A stretch of DNA of 64,000 bases. Origin: Fundicoccus sp052116145 (GTDB lineage Bacteria; Bacillota; Bacilli; Lactobacillales; Aerococcaceae). Below are positions 19,326 to 28,302 of the stretch, one piece after another (the first letter of the stretch is position 1; every line of letters starts with the position of its first letter). The notes under the pieces are model-generated. The model saw nothing but the letters and a program-made list of their open reading frames with translations. It was not told the origin of the DNA and searched no databases. The translations under genes and the position numbers were made by a program. Location: NCBI RefSeq assembly GCF_052116145.1, contig NZ_JBQKLQ010000001.1, positions 62,001 to 126,000 of the forward strand. The letters are read 5' to 3'.

Positions 19326-20084
19326 ATGATTACATTAAAATCCGCTAGAGAAATCGAAACGATGCATGAATCTGGTAAGTTGTTAGCAAGCATTCATATT
19401 CAATTGCGTGACTTTATTAAACCAGGGATTACAACATTAGCGATTGATAAATTTGTTCAAGATAAAATTGAATCAGCTGGTGCAGTTGCAGCGCAAATCG
19501 GTTATAACGGTTATGAATTTGCGACATGTATAAGTGTGAATGATGAAATTTGTCATGGCTTCCCTTCAGAACGCGTCTTAAAATCTGGCGACTTAGTTAA
19601 GGTTGATTTCTGTATCGACTTAAATGGTGGTTTATCAGATAGCTGCTGGTCTTATGCTGTTGGCGAATTATCAGCTGAGCATCAACAATTAATGGAAGAT
19701 ACTCATGAAGCGATGATGCGTGGAATCGAACAAGCGGTGATTGGTAACCGTATTGGTGACATTGGTCATGCGATTCAAACGTTTGCTGAGGCTAAAGGTT
19801 ATGGCGTTGTCCGTGATTTTATTGGTCATGGCTTAGGCCCAACCATCCATGAAGAGCCCGCAGTTCCGCATTATGGAAAAGCAGGTAAAGGTTTGCGCTT
19901 GAAGGAAGGGATGACAATTACTATTGAGCCAATGATTACAACCGGAACTTGGCAAATGAATATGGACAGCAATGCTTGGACAGCCAGAACACGTGATGGT
20001 AGTTTCTGTGCACAATATGAACATACTTTAGCGATTACTAAAGATGGCCCACTCTTGTTAACAAACCAAGCTGATTTAGCATAG
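19326..20084 (+). CDS. map: Methionine aminopeptidase, type I
   Basis: This enzyme removes the initiator methionine from nascent proteins and uses two metal ions. Family segments are visible in order: ATCISVNDEICHGFPS with a substrate-pocket histidine, VDFCIDLNGGLSDS with metal-binding aspartates, FIGHGLGPTIHEEP with the metal-binding histidine, ITIEPMI and QYEHTLAI with the two glutamates. The 252-residue length is normal for type Ia. The frame is open from 19263, but the ATG at 19326 with GGAG 7 nt upstream gives the expected N terminus MITLKSAREIE. Confidence 0.96.
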   Translation: MITLKSAREIETMHESGKLLASIHIQLRDFIKPGITTLAIDKFVQDKIESAGAVAAQIGYNGYEFATCISVNDEICHGFPSERVLKSGDLVKVDFCIDLNGGLSDSCWSYAVGELSAEHQQLMEDTHEAMMRGIEQAVIGNRIGDIGHAIQTFAEAKGYGVVRDFIGHGLGPTIHEEPAVPHYGKAGKGLRLKEGMTITIEPMITTGTWQMNMDSNAWTARTRDGSFCAQYEHTLAITKDGPLLLTNQADLA

Positions 20085-20360
20085 GAAAACATTCTTTTTC
20101 CAATAGGCACCAAAAGACGACTCACTAGCTGATGATTTTTCAGTGCTTGTGTTGAATTGGGAGGCTTCCAAAAGAAGAGGAATGTATAGAGGAGAGGGCT
20201 TGAGTTGCTAAAGTAAACGAGAGATACATTTACACTCAAAGCATCATGAAGGGTGTCGTTGGCACATTACGTGACGATGCTAAGAGAGCCTCTACGTTAA
20301 AAATAGTTTATCAAACAGTCTAAAGAGAAAAATGCCTGTTTGATACTCTACAAATACACG
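20085..20360. other. Gene-free stretch between map and the pyr leader
   Basis: No convincing gene is seen. It holds a 10-bp inverted repeat, TATCAAACAG (20309-20318) with CTGTTTGATA (20336-20345), with no T tract. This may be a weak terminator or processing site. Confidence 0.4.
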
Positions 20361-20399
20361 AACGAGATATAATTAGTGAAAGTTTATAAAAATAAATGA

Positions 20400-20427
20400 T
20401 TGCTTTAAATTAAAAGTAAGATATAAT
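20400..20427 (+). promoter_or_regulatory. pyr operon promoter
   Basis: TTGCTT (20400-20405), a 16-nt spacer and TATAAT (20422-20427). A second TATAAT lies at 20368-20373. The promoter sits about 30 nt before the PyrR-type leader. Confidence 0.6.
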
Positions 20428-20449
20428 TACGGTAATAAGAAACCTTTAA

Positions 20450-20540
20450 CTTGCGTCCAGAGAGGCGAAGAAGGCATAGCTTTGGTCTGTTTTTGAGGAC
20501 CTCTTCTTTTGCGAACAAGTAAAGGGAGAGGTCTTTTTTT
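20450..20540 (+). promoter_or_regulatory. PyrR-responsive attenuator upstream of pyrR
   Basis: The PyrR RNA-binding consensus core TCCAGAGAGG is at 20456-20465. It is followed by a terminator in which GACCTCTTCTTTT (20498-20510) pairs with AAAGGGAGAGGTC (20521-20533), 13 pairs including two wobbles, with seven T after it. In Bacillus and lactic bacteria, UMP-bound PyrR stabilises the upstream hairpin and lets the terminator form. AGAGG at 20461-20465 can pair with CCTCT in the terminator arm, which is the expected antiterminator contact. Confidence 0.9.
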
Positions 20541-20561
20541 GTACACTAAGGAGGGTTTACG

Positions 20562-21068
20562 ATGGTAAAAGTGGTAATGAATGAAATGGAAATGAACCGT
20601 GCACTGACTCGATTAGCTTATGAAATTATTGAACGTAATCATGGCGTAGATAACATAATACTCGTTGGTATTGAAACACGTGGCGTGCCCCTTGCAAACC
20701 GATTGGCTGAAAAATTAACTCAACTAGAAGGACCAGTGGCAGTAGAAAGTTTAGATATTCGTGCTTACCGTGATGATGTGAAACTAAATTATCAAGCCCC
20801 TGAAGGTGCGACTGATTTTTCAGGTAAAAAAATAATCTTAGTAGATGATGTTTTGTATACAGGTCGTTCGATAAGAGCAGCAATGGATGCATGTATTGAC
20901 CGAGGCAGACCAGCTGAAATTTCACTCGCAATTTTAGTAGATCGTGGACATAGAGAATTACCGATTCGTCCGGATTATATAGGTAAGAATATTCCAACAG
21001 CCAAAAGTGAACGTATCACTGTTCACGTGATGGAAGTAGATAGCGAAGATCAAGTATTAATACACTAA
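20562..21068 (+). CDS. pyrR: PyrR bifunctional pyr attenuator / uracil phosphoribosyltransferase
   Basis: PyrR binds leader RNA in response to UMP and also has weak uracil phosphoribosyltransferase activity. The 168 residues include the PRPP-binding loop IILVDDVLYTGRS at about 91-103 and the conserved RGVPLANRL. The gene sits between two PyrR-type leaders, so it regulates its own operon. A GGAGGG ribosome binding site is present. Confidence 0.96.
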   Translation: MVKVVMNEMEMNRALTRLAYEIIERNHGVDNIILVGIETRGVPLANRLAEKLTQLEGPVAVESLDIRAYRDDVKLNYQAPEGATDFSGKKIILVDDVLYTGRSIRAAMDACIDRGRPAEISLAILVDRGHRELPIRPDYIGKNIPTAKSERITVHVMEVDSEDQVLIH

Positions 21069-21097
21069 TAACCATAATCATTTGTGATTTCACTTTA

Positions 21098-21174
21098 ATT
21101 GGATCCGAGAGACCGAAAGCGAAAACACCTTCTTTAGGTGCGCTCAGTCTCTGGATTGAGCGTATTTTATTTTT
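21098..21174 (+). promoter_or_regulatory. Second PyrR-type attenuator, between pyrR and pyrB
   Basis: TCCGAGAGACC (21104-21114) is a close variant of the PyrR-binding core. CGCTCA (21141-21146) and TGAGCG (21157-21162) form a terminator hairpin followed by TATTTTATTTTT. GTCTCT (21147-21152) is complementary to AGAGAC (21108-21113), a plausible competing pairing. This matches the multi-attenuator arrangement known in pyr operons. Confidence 0.8.
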
Positions 21175-21185
21175 AGGAGGATCGT

Positions 21186-22097
21186 ATGAGACATTTTTTA
21201 TCAGTCGAACAATTTACTAACGAACAATTTATGATGCTAGTTAAAAGGGCATTGGATTTTAAAAAAGGTCGAGACAGTTTTCGAAGTGATCGTTCCATCG
21301 TCAATATGTTTTTCGAAGACAGTACACGAACTAAGCATAGCTTTGAGATGGCGGAACATAAAATAGGCATGCATCAAGTGAATTTTGATCTGGGCAGTTC
21401 TTCAGTGAAAAAGGGAGAAACGCTTTACGATTCGGTCCTAACCATGCAGGCGATTGGTGTCGATGTCGCTGTCATACGTCACCCTGATAGAGATTATATG
21501 AACCAACTGATGAACTTAAATATTCAAATCGTCAATGCCGGAAGTGGGAGCGGTCAACATCCTTCTCAATCATTATTAGATATCATGACAATTTACGAAG
21601 AGTTTCGTCGCTTCACTGGCTTAAAAGTTGCCATAATAGGAGACATCCGCCATTCACGTGTCGCTATGAGTAATATGATGATGTTAAATAAGCTTGGTGC
21701 TGAAATTACTTTTGCCGGACCTTCGGATTATTTTGACCGTAGCTTTGAGCAGTACGGAACGTTAATGAGTGTAGATGATGCTGTTAAACAATCGGATGTT
21801 GTGATGATGTTGCGGGTGCAATTGGAAAGACACGGAGACGATAAACTCGTCTTTTCGAAAGAAGATTATCATCGTCGTTTTGGCTTAACCCGTGAACGGT
21901 TTTTAACAATGAAAGATGATGCGATTATAATGCATCCAGCACCGGTCAACCGCGATGTGGAATTAGCGGACGAGTTGGTTGAATGCGAAAAAAGTCGAAT
22001 AGTGACTCAAATGAAGAATGGTGTTTTTGCAAGAATGGCAATCTTAGAATGGGTTTTGAAAGGGAGATATGATGAACTTAATACTGAAGAATGGTAA
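21186..22097 (+). CDS. pyrB: Aspartate carbamoyltransferase catalytic subunit
   Basis: PyrB joins carbamoyl phosphate and aspartate, the committed step of pyrimidine synthesis. The carbamoyl phosphate motif reads STRTKHSFE from residue 46. The GSGSGQHPSQSLLD and MHPAPVNRDVE segments are typical. The 303-residue length fits. A GGAGG lies 4-9 nt upstream. The 3' end overlaps the start of pyrC, implying coupled translation. No regulatory subunit gene is seen, as is usual in Gram-positive bacteria. Confidence 0.97.
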   Translation: MRHFLSVEQFTNEQFMMLVKRALDFKKGRDSFRSDRSIVNMFFEDSTRTKHSFEMAEHKIGMHQVNFDLGSSSVKKGETLYDSVLTMQAIGVDVAVIRHPDRDYMNQLMNLNIQIVNAGSGSGQHPSQSLLDIMTIYEEFRRFTGLKVAIIGDIRHSRVAMSNMMMLNKLGAEITFAGPSDYFDRSFEQYGTLMSVDDAVKQSDVVMMLRVQLERHGDDKLVFSKEDYHRRFGLTRERFLTMKDDAIIMHPAPVNRDVELADELVECEKSRIVTQMKNGVFARMAILEWVLKGRYDELNTEEW

Positions 22098-23343
22098 ACG
22101 CTTAGTTGGAGAAAACCAGTTGGAATCAACGGATGTTCTTATCGAAGACGGAAAAATTATTAAAATCGGGCAAGCATTAGAAGGTACATTTGATCGAACG
22201 ATTGATTTAAATGGACAATTAATTACGAGTGGTTTAACTGATATACATGTACATTTTCGTGAGCCTGGTTTTACAGAAAAAGAAACAATTCTGTCTGGAT
22301 CAAAAGCAGCGGCACGCGGAGGTTTCACTACTGTGGCAGCTATGCCGAATACGAACCCCGTTCCAGATACAGTTGAAAAGTTTAATGAGATTCAAGATAT
22401 AATTGAGCGTGACGCAGTCGTCAAAGTCTTACAGTATGCACCAATTACCACAGGGCTCAAAAGTGATGAATTAGTGGATATGGCTGGAATCAATGCTTTT
22501 GCCTATACAAACGATGGTGTAGGGGTCCAAACAGCAGGAGTCATGTACCAAGCAATGAAGTTGGCAGCAAGCTTAGATAAACCAATTGTGGCTCATACGG
22601 AAGACAATAGTTTGTTATATGGTGGTGTGATGCATGAAGGTCTGCGTAATCAAGAGCTCGGTTTACCCGGCATCTTGAGCATCGTTGAAAGTAGTCAGAT
22701 TGCCAGAGATATTCATATTGCAGAAGCAACGGGTTGTCATTACCATGTCTGCCATGTGTCAGCAGAACAATCTGTTGCATCTATTCGAGAAGGGAAAAAA
22801 CGTGGGGTTCGAGTGACTGGCGAAGTAACGCCGCATCACTTGATTTTAAGTGAACTCGATATCCTGGAAGATGATGCGACCTATAAAATGAATCCGCCTC
22901 TTAGGAGTGCCAAAGACCGTGAGGCCTTAATTGAAGCTTTGTTAGATGGTACCTTAGACTTTATCGCTACCGACCATGCGCCACATACAAACGAAGAAAA
23001 AAGCAACGGCTTTAAACAGTCACCTTTTGGTATTGTAGGAATCGAAACATCTTTTGCTTTAATGTATACTCATTTTGTTAAAACAGGTCGCATGAGTTTG
23101 GAATTCCTATTGAACCGCATGGGTCAAAAGCCAGCAGAACTCTTTAATTTACCTGTTGCACAATTGGCAGTAGGAGCCACCGCAGACTTAGCTGTCTTTG
23201 ATTTAGACAGCGAGTATACAATTGATCCGGGTGACTACTTATCAAAATCAAGCAATACTCCCTTTAATGGACATCGCGTTTACGGCATGTGTTCACTGAC
23301 TATTGTGAAAGGAGAGATTGTTTGGCAAGCGGACGTTAAGTAA
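22072..23343 (+). CDS. pyrC: Dihydroorotase
   Basis: PyrC cyclises carbamoyl aspartate to dihydroorotate. The amidohydrolase metal motif DIHVHFREPG has His59 and His61. Other hallmarks are RGGFTTVAAMPNTNP and DFIATDHAPH with the catalytic aspartate. About 423 residues indicates the long class I enzyme. Two adjacent ATGs exist (22069 and 22072). AGGGAG ends at 22066, so the second is slightly better spaced. The start lies inside pyrB. Confidence 0.97.
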   Translation: MNLILKNGKRLVGENQLESTDVLIEDGKIIKIGQALEGTFDRTIDLNGQLITSGLTDIHVHFREPGFTEKETILSGSKAAARGGFTTVAAMPNTNPVPDTVEKFNEIQDIIERDAVVKVLQYAPITTGLKSDELVDMAGINAFAYTNDGVGVQTAGVMYQAMKLAASLDKPIVAHTEDNSLLYGGVMHEGLRNQELGLPGILSIVESSQIARDIHIAEATGCHYHVCHVSAEQSVASIREGKKRGVRVTGEVTPHHLILSELDILEDDATYKMNPPLRSAKDREALIEALLDGTLDFIATDHAPHTNEEKSNGFKQSPFGIVGIETSFALMYTHFVKTGRMSLEFLLNRMGQKPAELFNLPVAQLAVGATADLAVFDLDSEYTIDPGDYLSKSSNTPFNGHRVYGMCSLTIVKGEIVWQADVK

Positions 23344-23427
23344 GGGCATTCGCAACAATTAAATTAAACGCATTTTAAAACCACATAACTCATTCATACA
23401 TGACATCATCCAAAGGAGACGAATTAA

Positions 23428-24354
23428 ATGACAAAATTAGCCGTATCTCTACCAGGAATCGAATTAAAAAATCCAATCATGCCTGCTTCAGGGTGCTTTG
23501 GTTTCGGAGAACACTTTGCGACACATTATAATTTAGGATTATTAGGTGCTTTAATTATCAAGAGTACAACAGTTGAAGAACGACTAGGCAATCCTCAGCC
23601 ACAGTATCATCACTCAGGTCATCGAATTCTTAATTCAGTCGGTTTGAAAAATCCTGGAGTAGCCACAGTATTGAGCGAGAAATTACCATTCTTAGCAAAA
23701 TATGATGTGCCGATTATTGCCAGTGTTGCAGGAGCAAGCGAAGAAGATTATGTCGAAATGTGCCAGCGCATTTCAACAGCGCCTAACGTAAAAGCGATTG
23801 AGTTGAATATTTCATGTCCAAACGTAAAAGAAGGGGGCGTGGCTTTCGGAACAAATCCTGAAGTGGCCGCACGTTTAACACGCCTTTGTAAACAAGCAAC
23901 AGGTTTACCGATCTATGTCAAATTAACACCGAATGTCACGGATATAGTGGCAATTGCGACAGCAGTTGAAGAAGCTGGAGCGGATGCAATTTCTATGATT
24001 AACACATTAACGGGAATGGCCTTCAATCTGGAAAGTCGTCAGGCTGTTCTGGGAGGGGTAACTGGTGGATTGTCAGGCTCAAGTTTAAAACACATTGCAC
24101 TTCGAATGGTTCGACAAGTAGCCGAGGCAGTCACGATTCCAATTATTGGAATTGGTGGGATCGAAACGGTGGATGATGTGCTTGAGATGTTATTAGCTGG
24201 AGCTACAGCCGTTCAAATAGGTTCAGCAAACTATGCGAATCCAATGATTTGCCCAGAACTAATTAATGCTCTTCCACAAAGGATGGATGAATTAGGTATT
24301 GCATCCATTCGTGACTTTAACGAAGAAGTCAAACAATTAATCAAAAACAAGTAA
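23428..24354 (+). CDS. pyrD: Dihydroorotate dehydrogenase, class 1B-like catalytic subunit
   Basis: This FMN enzyme oxidises dihydroorotate to orotate. The opening NPIMPASGCFGFG and the active-site Cys130 in NISCPNVKEGG match the class 1B PyrD catalytic subunit, which normally works with the FeS/FAD protein PyrK and NAD+. No pyrK gene is adjacent. The flavin phosphate segment IPIIGIGGIETVDDVLEMLLAGA is intact. The 308-residue length fits. It is the last gene before a convergent terminator, so pyrK, pyrF, pyrE and carAB must lie elsewhere if present. Confidence 0.94.
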   Translation: MTKLAVSLPGIELKNPIMPASGCFGFGEHFATHYNLGLLGALIIKSTTVEERLGNPQPQYHHSGHRILNSVGLKNPGVATVLSEKLPFLAKYDVPIIASVAGASEEDYVEMCQRISTAPNVKAIELNISCPNVKEGGVAFGTNPEVAARLTRLCKQATGLPIYVKLTPNVTDIVAIATAVEEAGADAISMINTLTGMAFNLESRQAVLGGVTGGLSGSSLKHIALRMVRQVAEAVTIPIIGIGGIETVDDVLEMLLAGATAVQIGSANYANPMICPELINALPQRMDELGIASIRDFNEEVKQLIKNK

Positions 24355-24402
24355 GCCTTGCACCCAATATTAACTAAAATTTGCTGCTATAGGATTAGGA
24401 AC

Positions 24403-24480
24403 CTGGTCGTTGCGGCGACTAGCAAAAACGCAACTGGTCGTCACGGCGAGTAGTAAAAACGCAGCTGGGCGTCACTAGCA
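24403..24480. repeat. Imperfect 31-bp tandem repeat
   Basis: Two full 31-nt units (24403-24433 and 24434-24464) and a partial third starting at 24465 share CTGGTCGT near the start and AAAAACGCA near the end. The units differ at a few positions. They lie between pyrD and the convergent galU terminator and are more GC-rich than the surroundings. Confidence 0.75.
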
Positions 24481-24513
24481 CCTTTAAAATTTGTGCTGAT
24501 AACAACAAGCAAA

Positions 24514-24560
24514 AAGACTGACCGCGTGCTTTGATTCAAGCATGCGGTCAGTCTTATTTT
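24514..24560. terminator. Bidirectional terminator between pyrD and galU
   Basis: AAGACTGACCGCGTGCTT (24514-24531) pairs with 24538-24555 over 18 positions with a single wobble, with a 6-nt loop. T-rich tracts flank it on both strands. Confidence 0.93.
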
Positions 24561-24572
24561 GCCTTTGAAAAA

Positions 24573-25529
24573 TTATTTCTTTTCTACTTCTATCTCAACT
24601 TTTTCAGTAGGCGTCTTATCTTGTGGCGTTTGAGTGACATTGGCAGCATCTTCTTTTTCAAGTTTCATGCCTAAATCAATGATGTAGTCGCGTAACTCAT
24701 CACCGATTTGTGGATGCTTCAAGCCGTACTCAACGCTCATTTCTAGGAAGCCCAGTTTGTTTCCAATGTCATAACGCTTGCCGTCAAAGCGTGTAGCGAA
24801 CACTCTTTGTGTTTTATTTAGTGTGTCGATGGCATCGGTTAATTGAACTTCGTTACCGGCGCCAGGTTCTTGATTTTCTAAAATGTCAAAAATTTCTGGA
24901 GTCAATAAGTAGCGACCAATGATGGCTAAATTACTTGGCGCATCTTCTGGTTTTGGTTTTTCCACAAACGTCTTAACATTATAGACGCCGTCACGAATTT
25001 CACGTTCTGGATCAACAATTCCGTATTTGGAAGTATCTTCATGAGGCACTTCCATTACAGCTAAGTTTGACGCATGGGTATCGTCATAAACGTCAATGAG
25101 TTGCTTAGTTAAAGGCACTTCACTACTCATGACATCATCACCTAGCATGACCACAAAAGGCTCATTGCCAACAAAAGCTTTTGCTTGAAGAACAGCATCA
25201 CCTAAACCTTTTGGATAAGATTGACGAACGAAAAATAGATTTAAGTTTGTTGTTTCTTTGATTAGTTCAAGTAATTCCGTTTTTCCCTGATTGCGCAAGT
25301 GTTCTTCAAGTTCAATATTCGCGTCGAAGTGATCTTCAATCGGGCGTTTGCTTTTGCCAGTTACAATCAGAATATCTTCAATACCTGAAGCAATGGCCTC
25401 CTCGACGATAAATTGAATAGTTGGTTTATCGACAATCGGCAGCATTTCCTTAGCCATTGCTTTAGTGGCTGGTAAAAATCTTGTCCCGTAACCTGCTGCG
25501 GGTATAACAGCTTTCCTAACTTTAACCAT
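24573..25529 (-). CDS. galU: UTP--glucose-1-phosphate uridylyltransferase
   Basis: GalU makes UDP-glucose from UTP and glucose-1-phosphate, feeding glycolipid, teichoic acid and polysaccharide synthesis. The nucleotidyltransferase motif AVIPAAGYGTRFLPATKA is at the N terminus, with KEMLPIVDKP after it, GLGDAVLQAK near residue 106 and VVMLGDDVM near 125. The 318 residues end in an acidic/Lys-rich tail slightly longer than usual. It is the last of a five-gene minus-strand operon and lies 31 nt after the glycosyltransferase gene. It supplies substrate for galE (29.0 kb). Confidence 0.96.
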   Translation of the reverse strand: MVKVRKAVIPAAGYGTRFLPATKAMAKEMLPIVDKPTIQFIVEEAIASGIEDILIVTGKSKRPIEDHFDANIELEEHLRNQGKTELLELIKETTNLNLFFVRQSYPKGLGDAVLQAKAFVGNEPFVVMLGDDVMSSEVPLTKQLIDVYDDTHASNLAVMEVPHEDTSKYGIVDPEREIRDGVYNVKTFVEKPKPEDAPSNLAIIGRYLLTPEIFDILENQEPGAGNEVQLTDAIDTLNKTQRVFATRFDGKRYDIGNKLGFLEMSVEYGLKHPQIGDELRDYIIDLGMKLEKEDAANVTQTPQDKTPTEKVEIEVEKK

Positions 25530-25560
25530 TTACAATACAAGCTCCTTTTAGTTTAAAATT

Positions 25561-26685
25561 TTATTCTTTCCCAGAAAATCGAGCAAATACTTGATAAAGT
25601 ATTTCATATTTATCATGTACAGCATCCCATCGGAAATTCTCAATACCAGCGAGGGCGTTGTGAACAAATTGAGGATAGTGTTTGATAATATATTCAACTG
25701 CTTCAGTAAAGCCAATTTCATCCGTCTTTTCAACACTCACTCCGACTTGATAGTTTTCAAAATAGCTATCAAAACCTTCTGATTGAGTATAAATGACAGG
25801 TAGGCCCTGACTCATTGCTTCAGGATAGACTAGACCAAAGGTTTCAGGATAAGAGAGTAGGGCAAAAATATCCATTTCTCGATATAATTGGCGCATTTCT
25901 TCTTTTGTTTTTGAACCATGATAAATGACTTTCTCGTAAGTCTTTAGCTGTTCCATAATCGCTTCATCCCAGTTGGGGCCCACAATATGTAATTCTGTAT
26001 CGATCATGCGATTTAACTTCTCGACCATATCAGCTAACTGAACAAAGCGTTTACCACGATTCACCTTACCGGTAGTTATAATTTTTAAAGGACGATGAAT
26101 TGTTGGAATTTTATCTTTATAAAGCGAATCGTGCCAAAAATCATCAATTCCATTGGCAATAATACTCGTCTTGCTCTTCAAGCGCTCTTTCAAAGCACTG
26201 GGAATATAGTCACGATACACTTCATTATAAGAGTTTTTGGAAATGAACACAATTTGACTCGCGTTTTCCATAATCTCTAAGCCCATTTTTCGCAACCAAG
26301 GCATCCGTCCAAAAAAAGTACGAACATCTGCATTACGAACGGCAACCACATAAGGGGTACCGAATCGTTTATGTAATTGCCAAGCAAGCCAACCGTTTGA
26401 AAAGAGGGAATGGGCATGCATTAATTCAAAGCGTGAAAAATCATAACGTCTCAGTAAATCTTTCAAAATCTTACGATGTTTATAATGGAATAACCAACGA
26501 TCTAATTGATTATGATTACGACTCACTAACGTATAGTCACCGCTTGTCGCCAGGCGATCCTCAGGATACTGATGAGAGATTGGGACGTAAACGTCTATAT
26601 CATGACCAGTCTTTACTTGACGGTCGTATAATTGTTTAAATAATCCAGATGTCTGGAAGTATGAATTAATATGTAATATTTTCAC
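25561..26685 (-). CDS. Family 4 glycosyltransferase
   Basis: This GT-B enzyme has 374 residues. The N terminus MKILHINSYFQTSGLFKQLYDRQ binds the acceptor side. The C-terminal donor site shows GKVNRGKRF and LLSYPETFGLVYPEAMSQG with the paired glutamates of family GT4. It is probably cytosolic or membrane-associated. Its position directly upstream of galU suggests use of UDP-glucose or a derivative, but the acceptor is unknown. Confidence 0.85.
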   Translation of the reverse strand: MKILHINSYFQTSGLFKQLYDRQVKTGHDIDVYVPISHQYPEDRLATSGDYTLVSRNHNQLDRWLFHYKHRKILKDLLRRYDFSRFELMHAHSLFSNGWLAWQLHKRFGTPYVVAVRNADVRTFFGRMPWLRKMGLEIMENASQIVFISKNSYNEVYRDYIPSALKERLKSKTSIIANGIDDFWHDSLYKDKIPTIHRPLKIITTGKVNRGKRFVQLADMVEKLNRMIDTELHIVGPNWDEAIMEQLKTYEKVIYHGSKTKEEMRQLYREMDIFALLSYPETFGLVYPEAMSQGLPVIYTQSEGFDSYFENYQVGVSVEKTDEIGFTEAVEYIIKHYPQFVHNALAGIENFRWDAVHDKYEILYQVFARFSGKE

Positions 26686-26722
26686 GAACTAGTTACTCCT
26701 TGCACGCACTTTAATACCATGG

Positions 26723-27001
26723 CTACTGCGACTGTGTACTTGTTAATTCAAGTGAAGATTCTAATTCGAAAATTCGTGATTCTAAATCTTCAATTCTGGA
26801 TTCAACAGAAGCCTGTTCAGTAGATTGTTCTTCACTAGTTGGAATACGAAAAACTGTGACTGTTAAATAGACAAGTAGGAAGAAGATGACCAACACTCCT
26901 ACTAGGTAAAACCATCCACTACGATCTAATCGACGATCGATTTGTTGGATTTGTTTGGAAATTTCTTGTTCTAGATTGTTGGTATTTTTAGAGTTCGACA
27001 T
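26723..27001 (-). CDS. Small single-pass membrane protein with C-terminal coiled coil
   Basis: I do not recognise a family. The 92 residues have a charged N terminus (about 1-27), a single hydrophobic segment (WFYLVGVLVIFFLLVYLTV, about 31-49) and a C-terminal heptad-like stretch rich in E, L and S (about 65-85). The positive residues before the segment suggest the N terminus is inside and the coiled coil outside. It lies between pepS and the glycosyltransferase in the same operon. Confidence 0.7.
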   Translation of the reverse strand: MSNSKNTNNLEQEISKQIQQIDRRLDRSGWFYLVGVLVIFFLLVYLTVTVFRIPTSEEQSTEQASVESRIEDLESRIFELESSLELTSTQSQ

Positions 27002-27035
27002 GCTCTAGTCTCCTTTTTTACAAGTCAGTGGGAAT

Positions 27036-28277
27036 TTAGAATGCCCACTCACCATTTCTAAATACTGGAACAACTTGGCCGTCTTTAGTGATTCCATCAA
27101 TATTCATTTCGGCATTACCAACCATGAAGTCAACGTGGACGTTTGAACGATTTAGACCAGCTTCTTTTAGCTCATCTTGGCTCATTTTTGTCCCACCTTG
27201 AACAGAGGTTGCATACGCTTGACCAATTGCTAAGTGATTTGATGCATTTTCATCAAACAATGTATTAAAAAAAATAATACCAGATTGAGAAATAGGTGAT
27301 TGATGTGGTACTAAAGCAACTTCACCCAGCGAACGTGAACCGTCATTGTCTTCAACTAATTTGCGTAGTGTTTCTTCACCTTGTTCAGCTTCAACTTTTG
27401 TAATTTGACCGTTCTCGAAGTAGAATGTCATACCGTCAATCACCGTCCCACCATAGCTAAGAGGTTTTGAACTTGAAATATGACCCTCAGCACGATTAGA
27501 ATCAGGTGCCGTAAAGACTTCTTCAGTTGGCATGTTAGCGATAAATGCATCGCCTTTTTCGTTTAAGCTGCCAGCACTTTCCCAAATATGATTGTCAGGT
27601 AAACCTAACGTTAAATCAGTACCAGGTCCAGTGTAGTGTAATTTATCAAATTGAATCTCGTTTAAGAAATTAGCTTTTTCGTTTAATTTCGATTCGTGTT
27701 CGTCCCAAGCTTTAACTGGGTCCGCTTCGTAAACACGCGTTGTTTTGAAAATTTGATCCCATAGAGCGTCTAATTTCTCTTCGTTTGTTGCTAAGTCAGG
27801 GAAGACTAAATTAGCCCATTCTTGTCCAGCACCAGCAACAACCAACCAGCTCACAACATTGGCTTGAGTGGCAATTCTTTGTTCAACAAGTGCTTCAGAA
27901 ACTGCACGTTGAGACGCACTGATTTTACTTGGATCCACACCTTTTAAAGCATTTGGATTACTTGAACGTAAAGCAATACGTTTAGCACGCTTTTCGATCC
28001 AATCTTTCGATTCATCAATTGTGTATTGAGGAATATCCGTTAACGTTTCAACTGACTGATTTTCATAACCAATACGCGTTATAATATCATCTGCCCAAGT
28101 GACTTTAACTTTTTTAGCACCCGCAGCGTAAGCCGTTTGAGCCAGTAAACGTACAAGGGGCGCTTGTTCAATATCAGCATTGATTAGTAAGTAATCGTCG
28201 TTTGAAACCTGGATACCTTTATGGATAATCACATCTGCATATTTTTGGAGTAATTGATCAAAATTTTCTAAAGTCAT
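27036..28277 (-). CDS. pepS: Aminopeptidase PepS (M29 family)
   Basis: This M29 metallo-aminopeptidase removes N-terminal residues from peptides. The 413-residue length matches PepS/AmpS. C-terminal segments EVALVPHQSPIS, FNTLFDENASNHLAIG and HVDFMVGNAEMNIDG carry the metal-binding Glu, His and Asp residues of the family. The frame extends upstream to 28328, but the ATG at 28277 with AGAGGT 8 nt upstream gives the family N terminus MTLENFDQLL. It is second in the flavodoxin-galU operon. Confidence 0.93.
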   Translation of the reverse strand: MTLENFDQLLQKYADVIIHKGIQVSNDDYLLINADIEQAPLVRLLAQTAYAAGAKKVKVTWADDIITRIGYENQSVETLTDIPQYTIDESKDWIEKRAKRIALRSSNPNALKGVDPSKISASQRAVSEALVEQRIATQANVVSWLVVAGAGQEWANLVFPDLATNEEKLDALWDQIFKTTRVYEADPVKAWDEHESKLNEKANFLNEIQFDKLHYTGPGTDLTLGLPDNHIWESAGSLNEKGDAFIANMPTEEVFTAPDSNRAEGHISSSKPLSYGGTVIDGMTFYFENGQITKVEAEQGEETLRKLVEDNDGSRSLGEVALVPHQSPISQSGIIFFNTLFDENASNHLAIGQAYATSVQGGTKMSQDELKEAGLNRSNVHVDFMVGNAEMNIDGITKDGQVVPVFRNGEWAF

Positions 28278-28302
28278 GAAATACCTCTTTCTGTTTTTAA
28301 AA

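Noticed and set aside
20246..20323. 25-codon frame upstream of the pyr leader
   Set aside because: It has no ribosome binding site, no known motif, and no coupling to the PyrR leader.
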